Shown in pieces: positions 1 through 8,379 of a stretch of DNA of 26,314 nucleotides. The stretch is from the NCBI GenBank assembly GCA_910584345.1, contig CAJTZX010000051.1, positions 1 to 26,314 of the forward strand. Direction: 5' to 3'. The notes beneath the pieces are model-generated. The model was given only the letters and a program-made list of their open reading frames with translations, was not told the DNA's origin and made no database searches. Within the stretch, counting starts at the first letter, position 1. Each line of letters begins with the position of its first letter. Both the position numbers and the translations under genes were made by a program. Source of the stretch: an uncultured Eubacterium sp. Its GTDB lineage: Bacteria > Bacillota > Clostridia > Lachnospirales > Lachnospiraceae.

Positions 1-216
1 TGATTGCAAGTCCTCTGACAAGCACATAGATATATTTAACATCTTTTCATGAAAAGTCAATCTATATTTTTACGGCATTGAATAGTTTAACAAAAATCAA
101 TTATTGCGTTTTGATCATCAATAATGCCAAATATTCACTTCACTTTTCTGAAAAAGAGTGTTTTAATAGCCCTAAAGAAAGAAGAAGGCTTTTAGTTGTG
201 AAAGGAGCGATGTACT
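1..216. other. AT-rich leader with no recognised gene
   Basis: No open frame with recognisable homology was seen here. The stretch is AT-rich and contains a short palindrome, TTGATCATCAA, near 113-123. It leads into a good ribosome binding site (AAAGGAG) just ahead of the start at 217. No convincing -35/-10 pair stood out, so the promoter of the Hsp20 fragment is not placed. Confidence 0.4.
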
Positions 217-750
217 ATGTTATTGCCAAGTATTTTCGGAGAAAGTTTGCTGGATGAGTTTTTTGACCATCCGCACCAGAGAACCCATTACCAATCCCAT
301 GTGTCCGAGATGATGAGGACTGATATTAAAGATTTGGGGAATGCTTATGAAATGACCATGAATCTTCCTGGCATTAAGAAAGAGAATGTAAAGGCAGAGC
401 TGAAAGATGGATATCTGACAATCAGCGCCTCATCCGCTTCTCAAAATGAAGAGAAGGACAGCGACGGAGTATACATCAGGCGGGAGCGCTATGCTGGTAC
501 CTTGGGTGTGTTCTTTTCCATGCTGGTCTTAAGCCGACCGCTCACACTGATTACGGTGGTGATGGTCATCTGTATGGTATTTGCAACGAAAACCATATCC
601 TCAAAAAGCGGATATTATTTTGTGAAACAGCAGACAGATGTGGGCAATCTGAACGGCTACATAGAGGAAATGATGGAAGGCCAGAAAGTGGTGAAGGTGT
701 TCTGCCATGAGGATGCCTGTATACAGGATTTTAAGTGTTTGAGATTGTAA
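217..750 (+). pseudogene. Chimeric remnant: Hsp20 N-terminal part fused to ABC-exporter membrane fragment
   Basis: The 177-residue frame joins two unrelated families. Residues 1 to about 94 look like a small heat-shock protein of the Hsp20/alpha-crystallin family: an N-terminal MLLPSIFGE, then the alpha-crystallin core with MNLPGIKKENV and YIRRERYAG. From about residue 95 the sequence becomes a piece of an ABC exporter transmembrane domain: a hydrophobic stretch FFSMLVLSRPLTLITVVMVI, then the coupling region with YIEEMMEGQKVVKVF, and it stops soon after. The join is near base 500. The Hsp20 half lacks its final strands and C-terminal tail, and the ABC half lacks its first helices and the ATPase domain, so neither activity is expected. 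The start has a good ribosome binding site, so the peptide may still be made. It is probably a deletion or recombination scar; a chimeric assembly cannot be excluded. Confidence 0.65.
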
Positions 751-782
751 AAATATAAGTTTATTTAAGGAAGGAGGAAGAA

Positions 783-1022
783 CAGGCCGTAACCGGAGTA
801 GGGGATGATGAAATCCGGGAGGATGGCATGGGTATGGCCACAGGAACAGATGAGGCGCATGATGCAGAGGCTGTGGCGGACTGGGATGCCGCCCATGAAG
901 TCGGTCAGGGAGCGGTCATAATAGGCATGGATTGTACAGGAGCCTTTCGCCCCGCAGCAGGGACAGGCGGAGCCTCACGAGTGGGACACGATCCCGTATA
1001 TGGCAGGCACGCTGGTGTATGA
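783..1022 (-). pseudogene. Remnant of a DUF6431-like zinc-ribbon (mobile-element associated) protein
   Basis: Read on the minus strand, this stretch gives CPCCGAK, then HAYYDRSLTDF, IPVRHSLCIMRLICSCGHTH and AILPDFIIPY. This CxxC...CxC arrangement resembles the DUF6431 proteins that are frequent near mobile elements in Clostridia. The frame has a TGA stop at 975-977, just before the zinc ribbon, and no start codon. It breaks off near base 783, so only a short piece survives. Readable frames on the plus strand over this stretch look like shadows. The family is assigned from recalled motifs only, so the name is tentative; that it is a remnant is better supported. Confidence 0.5.
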
Positions 1023-1068
1023 GAGAAAGAACGAACTGTTGGAGAGTCTGTTCTTTCTCTCTTTTTTT
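1021..1068 (+). terminator. Rho-independent terminator
   Basis: A perfect 12-bp inverted repeat, GAGAGAAAGAAC (1021-1032) with GTTCTTTCTCTC (1050-1061), encloses a 17-nt loop and is followed by a run of T. It could end transcription coming from the Hsp20/ABC chimera. Confidence 0.7.
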
Positions 1069-1112
1069 GTTCCATAAAAAATATATCGGAACAATATAGG
1101 ATGGTCAAGAGG

Positions 1113-1143
1113 AAAACGTGCCGTTTCCTACGGCACGTTTTTG
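1113..1143. terminator. Strong terminator, probably bidirectional
   Basis: AAAACGTGCCGT (1113-1124) pairs perfectly with ACGGCACGTTTT (1130-1141) around a 5-nt loop. An A run precedes the stem and a T run follows it, so it can work on either strand. It insulates the broken-gene region from the sucrose genes. Confidence 0.8.
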
Positions 1144-1330
1144 TAGATAGTATTTGACACTTGAGATTTTAATCTGACGTTTTTGTGCGGGAGATAGGAA
1201 CTTTAATTTGCTGGGTGACAATATGCGATAAGTATAATTCCGGGCTTCAATGAATGTAAAATTATTCTTGCCCCATATAATTATGTATACCGCGTCTTTT
1301 TTGTGTTTTTTTAAGAAATAAATTTAAATA

Positions 1331-1359
1331 ACGACAATTTTATGGTAAAATCTTAATAT
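1331..1359 (+). promoter_or_regulatory. Candidate sigma-A promoter of the sucrose genes
   Basis: ACGACA (1331-1336) and TAATAT (1354-1359) are separated by 17 bp, about 55 bases before the fructokinase start. The -10 matches well and the -35 is weak (4 of 6). The rest of 1144-1413 shows no gene. Confidence 0.4.
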
Positions 1360-1413
1360 AGAAGCGAACATGCAGAGTAATCCTGCAGAAAAATCAAAAG
1401 GAGGAGTATCACA

Positions 1414-2403
1414 ATGAGATTATTTGATGTAACAGCGCTTGGAGAACTGCTGATTGATTTTACGGAAAACGGGATCAGTGAACAGGGCAATCCGATTCTG
1501 GAGGCAAATCCCGGAGGAGCGCCGTGTAATGTACTGGCAATGCTGAACAAGCTGGGAAAGAAAACGGCTTTTATTGGAAAGGTTGGAAATGATAATTTTG
1601 GACGGCTGCTGGCGGATGAGGTCAAAAAAAGTGGCACGGATGTGACGAACCTTGTCTTTGATGATTCCGTACATACAACGCTTGCGTTTGTACATACGAA
1701 ACCGGGTGGCGATCGTGATTTTAGCTTTTACCGTAATCCAGGCGCGGATATGATGCTTCGAAAAGAAGAGGTAATGGAGGAATTGATTAAAAACAGCAAA
1801 ATTTTTCACTTTGGAACACTCTCTTCAACACATGAGGGTGTACGAGAAGCTACAAGATATGCGATTGATGTGGCAAAGAACAATGGCGTTCTTGTATCCT
1901 TTGACCCGAACTTGCGGGAACCTCTTTGGGAATCTTTGGAATGTGCAAAACAGGAAATTGCTTATGGACTTTCGAAATGTGATATTTTAAAAATCTCTGA
2001 TAATGAAGTTGAATTTATGACGGGGACGAATGATTATGAAAAAGGAGCGGCTATCCTGCGGGAGAAATATGGGATACCGTTGATGTTTGTGACACTTGGC
2101 AAAGAAGGAAGTCTTGCATATTGGAAAGATGTGTCAGCGCAGGCAAAGCCGTTTTTGCAGGAAGGTACAATAGAAACGACAGGGGCCGGGGATACGTTTG
2201 AAGCCTGTGCATTAAACTATGTGCTGGAGCATGGAATGCATGATCTGACAGCAGATCATTTGAAAGAATTATTGACGTTTGCAAATGCGGGAGCTTCGCT
2301 GATTACGACAAGGCGCGGCGCTTTGCGTGTCATGCCGACGGCGCAGGAGATCGAACAGCTGATTGCACTAAGAAGTCAGGAATCAGGCCAGGGGATTAAA
2401 TAA
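1414..2403 (+). CDS. scrK: Fructokinase, PfkB/ribokinase family
   Basis: A 329-residue cytoplasmic sugar kinase that would convert fructose and ATP to fructose 6-phosphate for glycolysis. The N-terminal substrate-binding motif is ANPGGAPCNV (G34 onward). The C-terminal PfkB signature is TGAGDTF, with the catalytic base D260. The length is normal for the family. The start is supported by AAAGGAGGAG upstream. The next gene, 58 bases downstream, encodes a sucrose-active GH13_4 enzyme that releases free fructose, so fructose is the most likely substrate; without that context another PfkB sugar would be possible. One small oddity is that the residue after GDTF is Glu where many relatives have a small residue. 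Confidence 0.85.
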   Translation: MRLFDVTALGELLIDFTENGISEQGNPILEANPGGAPCNVLAMLNKLGKKTAFIGKVGNDNFGRLLADEVKKSGTDVTNLVFDDSVHTTLAFVHTKPGGDRDFSFYRNPGADMMLRKEEVMEELIKNSKIFHFGTLSSTHEGVREATRYAIDVAKNNGVLVSFDPNLREPLWESLECAKQEIAYGLSKCDILKISDNEVEFMTGTNDYEKGAAILREKYGIPLMFVTLGKEGSLAYWKDVSAQAKPFLQEGTIETTGAGDTFEACALNYVLEHGMHDLTADHLKELLTFANAGASLITTRRGALRVMPTAQEIEQLIALRSQESGQGIK

Positions 2404-2461
2404 ATCACAGATAAGAAAAAGTCAAAAGGTAAACCACCAATAAGAAAGGATCTGAGCAAAA

Positions 2462-4300
2462 ATGGCAAAGGCAGAAAATATGTTTCAAAAGAGGCTGGAA
2501 CGGCACCATGATGAGTTGAGATGGCTATATATGGAGCTGTATGAAAACGATGATATGTTTGGCGAGCTGTGTTCCCAGATGTATGAATATTATACGCAGC
2601 GCAGCAAGCAGCTGAAGACGATAGATGACAATCGGGAGAAAGAGCCGAATTGGTATAAGAAAAATGATATTCTGGGTATGATGATGTATATTGACAATTA
2701 TGCCGGAAATCTGAAAGGAGTAGAAGAAAAACTCGATTATCTGGAAGAATGTCAGGTGAATTATATTCATCTGATGCCGTTTTTGGATACTCCGAAAGGA
2801 CGCTCAGACGGCGGATATGCGGTATCGGATTTCCGTAAAGTACAGCCTGCGCTTGGTACGATGGAGGATCTGGAAAGCCTTACTGAAGCCTGCCATAAAA
2901 AAGGAATGAATGTATGTATGGATTTTGTCATGAATCATACGTCCGAAGACCATGAATGGGCTGTACGGGCACGCCGGGGAGAAGGAGAATATATGAGTCG
3001 GTATTTCTTTTTCAGAGATTATGCGATGCCGGCAGAGTATGAAAAGACCGTTCCGCAGGTATTTCCGACAACGGCGCCCGGCAATTTTACCTGGCTGCAG
3101 GAAGCAGGGCATTTTGTTATGACGACATTTTATCCATATCAGTGGGATTTAAATTACCGTAATCCAAGAGTATTTAACGAAATGGTTTACAATTTCCTGT
3201 TTCTGGCAAATAAGGGCATCGATGTGATGCGTATCGACGCAGTGCCTTATATCTGGAAAGAACTCGGTACAAACTGCAGAAACCTTCCGCAGGTACATAC
3301 GATTGTGCGTATGATGCGTATGATTTGCGAGATTGTATGCCCGGGTGTGCTGCTGTTAGGCGAGGTCGTGATGGAGCCTGAGAAAGTTGTACCGTATTTT
3401 GGAACCGTTGAAAAACCGGAGTGCCATATGCTGTATAATGTAACGACGATGGCGACGACCTGGCATACGGTTGCGACGAGGGATATCCGCCTGTTAAAGC
3501 TGCAGATGGATATTGTGAGCGGGCTGCCGAAAGAATATGTATTTTTGAATTATTTAAGATGCCATGATGATATTGGATGGGGATTGGATTATCAATGGCT
3601 CATGCAGTTTGGAATCGGAGAGGTCAGTCATAAAAAATATTTAAATGATTTTCTGACGGGCACAATCCCGGAAGCTTTCGCAAGAGGAGAGCTGTATAAT
3701 TCAGATCCGACGTCCGGAGATGCCAGATTGTGCGGAACTACAGCGTCTTTGTGCGGGATTGAAAAGGCGGCATATGAGAAAAATGAACCTGCCCTAGAGC
3801 AGGCAGTTCGTCTCGATTTGATGCTTCATGCGTATATGTTAACGCAGTCCGGAATACCAGTCATTTACAGCGGAGATGAAATTGGACAGGAAAATGATTA
3901 CTCTTATCATGAAGAGCCGGATCGATGGGGAGATTCCAGATATTTGCATCGTGGAAAATTCCGTTGGGATTTGGAAGCGAAGCGTACAGAAAAAGGTTCC
4001 GTACAGCAAAAATTGTTTGATGGTATCGGTAAACTGGAACAAATTCGAAAAAGTTCTGCATTGTTCCATACGGATGTTGCAGTCCATACGTTTGACACAC
4101 TGGATGATTCTGTGCTGGGTATTGTCCGGGAAAAGGAAGATCAGAAGCTTACCGCACTGTTCAATTTCAGTGAGCTTAATAAAGTCGTACAGCTGGATGA
4201 AGAAGACGCAAGCTATACCGATCTGATATCAGGAAAGAAAAAAGAAGGTCAGGAAATCAGCATACCGGGTTATGGTGTATACTGGCTGTTGAAAAAATAG
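2462..4300 (+). CDS. GH13_4 amylosucrase-like enzyme (sucrose-active alpha-glucosyl hydrolase/transferase)
   Basis: A 612-residue enzyme without a signal peptide, so cytoplasmic. Amylosucrases split sucrose, transfer glucose to an alpha-1,4-glucan (or to water) and release fructose. The GH13 motifs are in order: SDGGYAVSDF at about 115-124, FVMNHTSEDH (H159), RIDAV with the nucleophile D259, LLGEVV with the acid/base E301, and CHDDIGW with the transition-state Asp D369. The stretch WKELGTNCRNLPQ, followed later by ARGELYNSDPTSGDARLCGT, closely resembles known amylosucrases rather than ordinary alpha-amylases or sucrose phosphorylases. The length also fits (about 630 residues in Neisseria). 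It follows scrK by 58 bases and is probably cotranscribed, so the pair would convert imported sucrose to glucan or glucose plus fructose 6-phosphate. Whether it polymerises or only hydrolyses cannot be read from the sequence. Confidence 0.8.
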   Translation: MAKAENMFQKRLERHHDELRWLYMELYENDDMFGELCSQMYEYYTQRSKQLKTIDDNREKEPNWYKKNDILGMMMYIDNYAGNLKGVEEKLDYLEECQVNYIHLMPFLDTPKGRSDGGYAVSDFRKVQPALGTMEDLESLTEACHKKGMNVCMDFVMNHTSEDHEWAVRARRGEGEYMSRYFFFRDYAMPAEYEKTVPQVFPTTAPGNFTWLQEAGHFVMTTFYPYQWDLNYRNPRVFNEMVYNFLFLANKGIDVMRIDAVPYIWKELGTNCRNLPQVHTIVRMMRMICEIVCPGVLLLGEVVMEPEKVVPYFGTVEKPECHMLYNVTTMATTWHTVATRDIRLLKLQMDIVSGLPKEYVFLNYLRCHDDIGWGLDYQWLMQFGIGEVSHKKYLNDFLTGTIPEAFARGELYNSDPTSGDARLCGTTASLCGIEKAAYEKNEPALEQAVRLDLMLHAYMLTQSGIPVIYSGDEIGQENDYSYHEEPDRWGDSRYLHRGKFRWDLEAKRTEKGSVQQKLFDGIGKLEQIRKSSALFHTDVAVHTFDTLDDSVLGIVREKEDQKLTALFNFSELNKVVQLDEEDASYTDLISGKKKEGQEISIPGYGVYWLLKK

Positions 4301-4308
4301 AAGATAGA

Positions 4309-4352
4309 AAAAACAGCGGCGGCAGTTGGAAGCTGAATGCCGCTGTTTTTTT
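4309..4352 (+). terminator. Rho-independent terminator after the sucrose operon
   Basis: AAAACAGCGGC pairs with GCCGCTGTTTT around an 18-nt loop and is followed by a run of T. It ends the scrK/GH13_4 unit. Confidence 0.85.
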
Positions 4353-4539
4353 ATTCTAATCTATGTGACAGTTTTAGCTTGATACGGATCTTTCACAACA
4401 AAAAAGGACTGTTTTAAAATGCTTTCCTAATAGAAAATAGCATAGCTTTTTTCATGCAGATATGTTAAACTAATGAGCAAACTGTGTGGCGGTTTTTGCC
4501 GCGTTAAAAGTTAAATCATGGATAAAGGATGTTACGGAT

Positions 4540-5811
4540 ATGAAAAACTGTAAAAATAGGCTTGTACTGCTGCTGATAGTGTTGCTGCTGTTCCAGGGAG
4601 CCATTTCTTGCGGAAATCGCAGTCAGGTTGTGAATTATGAAATGCCTAAACAAGCAGCTCATACACTTTCCTTTTTTGGAAATAAATACGAAGCTGTGAA
4701 TGTAGAAGTGATCGAAGACATTATGAATGGATATATGGATCAAAATCCTGATATTAATGTTATTTATGAAAGTATCAAAGGCTCTGCCTATTTTGAATCT
4801 CTTAGGAACCGGCAAAAAACGGAGAATCTGGATGATATTTTTATCGTAAACCATGATACGGCGCTAGAGTTTGCAGCAGACGGCAGCCTTGCTGATTTGT
4901 CAGAGCTTGCAGAGTATATTCCCTTTTCAAAAAGTATGTTAGAACAGATGACTTCTTCCGATGGAAACATTTACTGGATGCCGGCGACAATATCTGCGTT
5001 TGGCTTATACTGCAATTTAGATCTTTTACATGAGCATGGTCATACAGTGCCAAAAACACTTGCACAATGGAAGACGATTTGTGAATCCTTTGTTGAAAAA
5101 GGGGTTACACCGATTGTGGCAAATAATGACATTTCGCTGAAAACGCTTGCAGAGGCAGTCGGATTTTATCCGTTATATGAAAAAGGAATTCAAAAAGAAG
5201 TATTTGCAAGCATAAGCAGCAAAGAAAAGAAGCTGAGCAGTTATCTTGCCGATGGATTTACGCTCATTCGAGAGTTTTGTGATAAAGGTTATATAAGTCC
5301 TGCACAGGCATTGAAGACAGAAGAAACATCGGATGACCTGGAACTATTTGTTCAGGGAGAGGCGCCATTTATGCTCACAGGAGTATGGGCGGCAGGCAGG
5401 CTAAAAGGTATGCAGCCGGTTTTTTCATTTCGGGTTGTGCCATATCCGGTGCGGGAAGATGGTTCTGTGCTGGTGATTCATCCGGATGTTTGTCTGAGTA
5501 TAGCAGCGGATGGAGAAAATCAGGAATTGGCAAAGGATTTTGCGGATTATTTTTTAAAAACGGAAAATTTATGGCGATTTGCAGATCAGCAGGCGTCGTT
5601 TTGTCCGTTGAAAGATGGGTACGAGCCTTCCATGGCGGAAATTCAGGAGATTGCCAGAAGTTATCGAACGCAGAATGCGGTCATAGCTTCTGACAGTTTT
5701 ATGCAGTTTCCGGTTTGGGATATTTTGAAAGAAACTTCGCAACGGCTGCTTGCTGGACAACAACTGGAAGAGCTGATGGAGTGGATGGATGTGCAGGTGA
5801 TGGAAAGATGA
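4540..5811 (+). CDS. Extracellular solute-binding lipoprotein (family 1), probable sensory partner of the kinase
   Basis: About 423 residues. I chose the ATG at 4540 because it directly precedes a Lys-containing lipoprotein signal: MKNCKNRLVLLL, a hydrophobic stretch, then AISC as the lipobox, with the Cys lipidated. A longer reading from GTG at 4486 would bury the signal peptide. The mature part has the features of ABC sugar-binding proteins of the ExtracellularSBP_1 type: HTLSFFGNKYE, a first lobe with DDIFIVNHDTALEFAADG, MLTGVWAAGRLKG near the hinge, and a later DYFLKTENLW. No permease or ATPase gene is beside it. Instead it overlaps a hybrid histidine kinase by four bases, so its likely job is to bind a sugar and present it to the kinase sensor domain. 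The ligand is unknown; the flanking loci hint at a glucoside or oligosaccharide. Confidence 0.75.
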   Translation: MKNCKNRLVLLLIVLLLFQGAISCGNRSQVVNYEMPKQAAHTLSFFGNKYEAVNVEVIEDIMNGYMDQNPDINVIYESIKGSAYFESLRNRQKTENLDDIFIVNHDTALEFAADGSLADLSELAEYIPFSKSMLEQMTSSDGNIYWMPATISAFGLYCNLDLLHEHGHTVPKTLAQWKTICESFVEKGVTPIVANNDISLKTLAEAVGFYPLYEKGIQKEVFASISSKEKKLSSYLADGFTLIREFCDKGYISPAQALKTEETSDDLELFVQGEAPFMLTGVWAAGRLKGMQPVFSFRVVPYPVREDGSVLVIHPDVCLSIAADGENQELAKDFADYFLKTENLWRFADQQASFCPLKDGYEPSMAEIQEIARSYRTQNAVIASDSFMQFPVWDILKETSQRLLAGQQLEELMEWMDVQVMER

Positions 5812-8057
5812 GATGTGAGAAATATAAGAAAGATAAGCTCAGCTTTATGAAAAAAGAAATTATCATTATATTTGTGATACTGCTTGTACTTTGCGCAGGA
5901 ACATGGCTGTTTGTAAGGCAGGTCAACAGTCAGCTTTGGGAACAGTCTATCCGCACGATGACGGAAAGCATTCATCAGGGAGTGAATGCGCTGAATATGC
6001 AGCTGGAGATGGACTTTGGAGAACTCAAAGCAGTCGGGCAAAATATTGCTAAGGCAGATTGTGATGAATTGGTAGAAATGATGAATCTGTATCATTCTGT
6101 CAGAAAGGATGTGAACATTTATCTGAACGGCAATCAGATGTTGGATGAAAACAGAAAGTCAGATCAGGTTTTGATAGATTTTTTAGAACAGACAGACAGG
6201 GAGCAGGGAATTTTAGATGCTCACAGCAGCAGTGTGACAGGTGAAAATGTATTTCATATTTTTCATCGTATTGTATTAGCAGATGATACGCCTGCTTATC
6301 TTGTCAGGGAATATCGAGCAAAAGAAATAGCCGCACAGTTTACGCCATCGTTTTACGGGCATTCTGGTTTTTCTTATCTGGTGAACACAAGTGGAGAGAT
6401 TATGGTAAGATCGCGTCACCGAAACAGCAATAAGACGATTCAAAACCTTTTCGACATCATTCCGGCAAAGGAGAATGAAGCACAGGTGATCCAGCAGTTT
6501 CGGGACAGTATCAAAGAGCTCAAAAGCGGCTGGGCCAAATTTTACGATCATGGAACAGGGGTCGTTTTTTGCTATGAACCGGTCTGGTCGGATTCGGGAT
6601 GGATGTTAGTTTCGATTGTTGCAGAGGCTAAGATTCTTGCACAGACAAATAGTATCCTTTGGAAGACATTTTTCTTTGCCGGAGGTCAGATCATTCTGAT
6701 TCTGGCAGTATTTGTGGTTTTTTATACAGGTAAAATGCGGGAGAATGCTATACATACAGAAGAATTGGAGCAGGCGTTACAGGCAGCGGACAGTGCAAAT
6801 AATGCCAAAGGTATTTTTTTAATGAATATGTCTCATGATATCCGTACGCCTCTGAACGCGATTCTTGGATTGACTTTAGTAGCGCAAAAACAGACAGGCA
6901 GCAGGGCACAGATAGAGGAGTGTCTGGATAAAATTCATGCATCCGGCAGATATCTTTTAAACCTTGTCAATGATGTAATGGATATGTCTCAGATTGAAAA
7001 TGGGAAAATGATCCTAAAAGAAGAACCGGTATATCTTAAGGAGATTTTTATAGATGTAGCACAGCTGATGCGTTATCGGGTGCAGGAAGCAGGACTTTCT
7101 ATGGAAGTAGCTCCGGTGCATCTTGAGCAGGAAATTGTTTTGGCAGATCCGATGCGTATGCGTCAGATTATGGTCAATATTATTGATAATGCGATTAAAT
7201 ATACACCGGCCGGAGGCCGTATATCACTTCGGCTGGAGCAGACAAAAGAGGCGAAAGAGGGGAACGCTGTCTATCATTTTTGCTGTAGGGATACAGGAAT
7301 CGGTATGGATCGCGAATTTTTGCAAAAAGTGTTCCAACCATTTGAGAGAAGCCGAAATACGACGGCAAGCGGTATCGCGGGGACAGGTGTTGGGCTTGCA
7401 ATTACAAAAGGGCTTTTGGAACTGATGGGCGGCAGTATTCTGGCAGAAAGCGAGCCGGAGAATGGGTCGGTGTTTACGGCAGTATTTCCGCTGCAGGCTG
7501 CAGAGCAGACACTTGAACAGGTGAAACAGATGGAATCCGTTCAGACGCCAACGGAGGAAGTAGATACTTTCGATATAAAATCATCGGAGATACAAGATAC
7601 AAAAGACATTCAGATGCAGGAAACAGATCAGATTTCAGCAGAAGATGCAGAAAGCTTGGGATATGCAGATAAGCGGGTACTTATCGTTGAAGATGTCGAG
7701 CTGAATATGGAAATCGCAGAGGCAATGATAGGAATGACCGGTGTGCAAATAGAAAAAGCTTATAATGGGCAAGAAGCTGTACAGATGGTAAGGGAAAAGC
7801 CAATCGGATATTTTGATTTGATTTTTATGGATATTCAAATGCCAGTGATGGATGGCTATGAGGCAACACGCAGGATACGTGCGATGCGCCGTGAAGATGG
7901 GGAGCAGATTCCAATATATGCATTATCAGCAAATGCGTTGGCAGAAGATATTGAAAATGCTCTGCAGGCAGGAATGAACGGGCACATAGCAAAGCCGATA
8001 GATATGGCTCCCATTGAGAAAGTATTGAGACAACATCTGTCTGAAAGCCAGAAATAA
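5808..8057 (+). CDS. Hybrid sensor histidine kinase with receiver domain
   Basis: About 749 residues. The ATG at 5808 overlaps the stop of the binding protein (ATGA), which points to translational coupling; ATG 5847 is a weaker alternative. Order: a transmembrane helix at about 14-34; an extracytoplasmic sensor domain to about 285; a second helix near 287-308; HisKA with MSHDIRTPLN and the phospho-acceptor H343; HATPase_c with NIIDNAIKYTP (about 457-467) and GTGVGLAITKG (about 525); a Gln/Glu-rich linker; and a C-terminal receiver with VLIVEDVELN, FMDIQMPVMDGYE (phospho-acceptor D675) and the conserved Lys in HIAKPI. It would sense an extracellular signal, probably the adjacent ligand-bound lipoprotein, and pass phosphate to its own receiver. 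No HPt domain or DNA-binding response regulator lies in the window, so the output must be elsewhere. Confidence 0.85.
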   Translation: MRCEKYKKDKLSFMKKEIIIIFVILLVLCAGTWLFVRQVNSQLWEQSIRTMTESIHQGVNALNMQLEMDFGELKAVGQNIAKADCDELVEMMNLYHSVRKDVNIYLNGNQMLDENRKSDQVLIDFLEQTDREQGILDAHSSSVTGENVFHIFHRIVLADDTPAYLVREYRAKEIAAQFTPSFYGHSGFSYLVNTSGEIMVRSRHRNSNKTIQNLFDIIPAKENEAQVIQQFRDSIKELKSGWAKFYDHGTGVVFCYEPVWSDSGWMLVSIVAEAKILAQTNSILWKTFFFAGGQIILILAVFVVFYTGKMRENAIHTEELEQALQAADSANNAKGIFLMNMSHDIRTPLNAILGLTLVAQKQTGSRAQIEECLDKIHASGRYLLNLVNDVMDMSQIENGKMILKEEPVYLKEIFIDVAQLMRYRVQEAGLSMEVAPVHLEQEIVLADPMRMRQIMVNIIDNAIKYTPAGGRISLRLEQTKEAKEGNAVYHFCCRDTGIGMDREFLQKVFQPFERSRNTTASGIAGTGVGLAITKGLLELMGGSILAESEPENGSVFTAVFPLQAAEQTLEQVKQMESVQTPTEEVDTFDIKSSEIQDTKDIQMQETDQISAEDAESLGYADKRVLIVEDVELNMEIAEAMIGMTGVQIEKAYNGQEAVQMVREKPIGYFDLIFMDIQMPVMDGYEATRRIRAMRREDGEQIPIYALSANALAEDIENALQAGMNGHIAKPIDMAPIEKVLRQHLSESQK

Positions 8058-8087
8058 AACAAAAAATAAAGATATTATTTTTCAAGA

Positions 8088-8119
8088 GCTTGTCATAGAA
8101 AAATATGACAGGCTTTTTT
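8088..8119 (+). terminator. Rho-independent terminator after the kinase
   Basis: GCTTGTCATA (8088-8097) pairs with TATGACAGGC (8104-8113), with one G-T pair, followed by TTTTTTG. It separates the sensor pair from the maltodextrin operon. Confidence 0.75.
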
Positions 8120-8165
8120 GTGTATAAATATTTTTTGAAAAGGGAAAAGTAAACTTATGATTCGA

Positions 8166-8262
8166 ACTGTTTAACAGTGGTAATGTATTTAAGATCGCTG
8201 TTTCTGCAACTTGTTTCTGAAATTCGCACCTTATATTTGCGGAAAAATAATGCAAATATAAG
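8166..8262. other. Intergenic stretch with two palindromes ahead of the maltodextrin operon
   Basis: The 8058-8480 gap holds no gene. Besides the terminator, promoter and operator listed separately, it contains ACTGTTTAACAGT (8166-8178) and a perfect 11-bp inverted repeat, CTTATATTTGC (8230-8240) with GCAAATATAAG (8252-8262). The larger one is followed by ATTTTTATT and could be a weak terminator or a protein-binding site. Its function is unknown. Confidence 0.45.
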
Positions 8263-8343
8263 ATTTTTATTGTGAATATTTCATAAAAATGCGTGATCCA
8301 ATTTGTCTAAATGTCCAAAAATGAAAATCTGCAAAAATATCAC

Positions 8344-8372
8344 TTGAATTATGTTTTGACAAGTGCTATAGT
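8344..8372 (+). promoter_or_regulatory. Sigma-A promoter of the maltodextrin operon
   Basis: TTGAAT (8344-8349) and TATAGT (8367-8372) are 17 bp apart. Transcription would start near 8379, directly at the operator array. The TTGACA at 8356-8361 inside the spacer has no suitably placed -10. Confidence 0.65.
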
Positions 8373-8379
8373 TTTCTAA

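Noticed and set aside
828..1108. Short frames on both strands (64 residues plus, 67 residues minus)
   Set aside because: They overlap the zinc-ribbon remnant in other frames and show no recognisable motif; the minus-strand frame with CPCCGAK and CSCGHTH is the better explanation.
1154..1159. Perfect TTGACA as a -35 box for scrK
   Set aside because: No acceptable -10 hexamer lies 16-18 bp downstream, and it is more than 250 bases from the gene.
8356..8361. TTGACA as the -35 of the maltodextrin operon
   Set aside because: The correctly spaced downstream sequence is AACGGA, not a -10. TTGAAT with TATAGT at 17 bp fits better.
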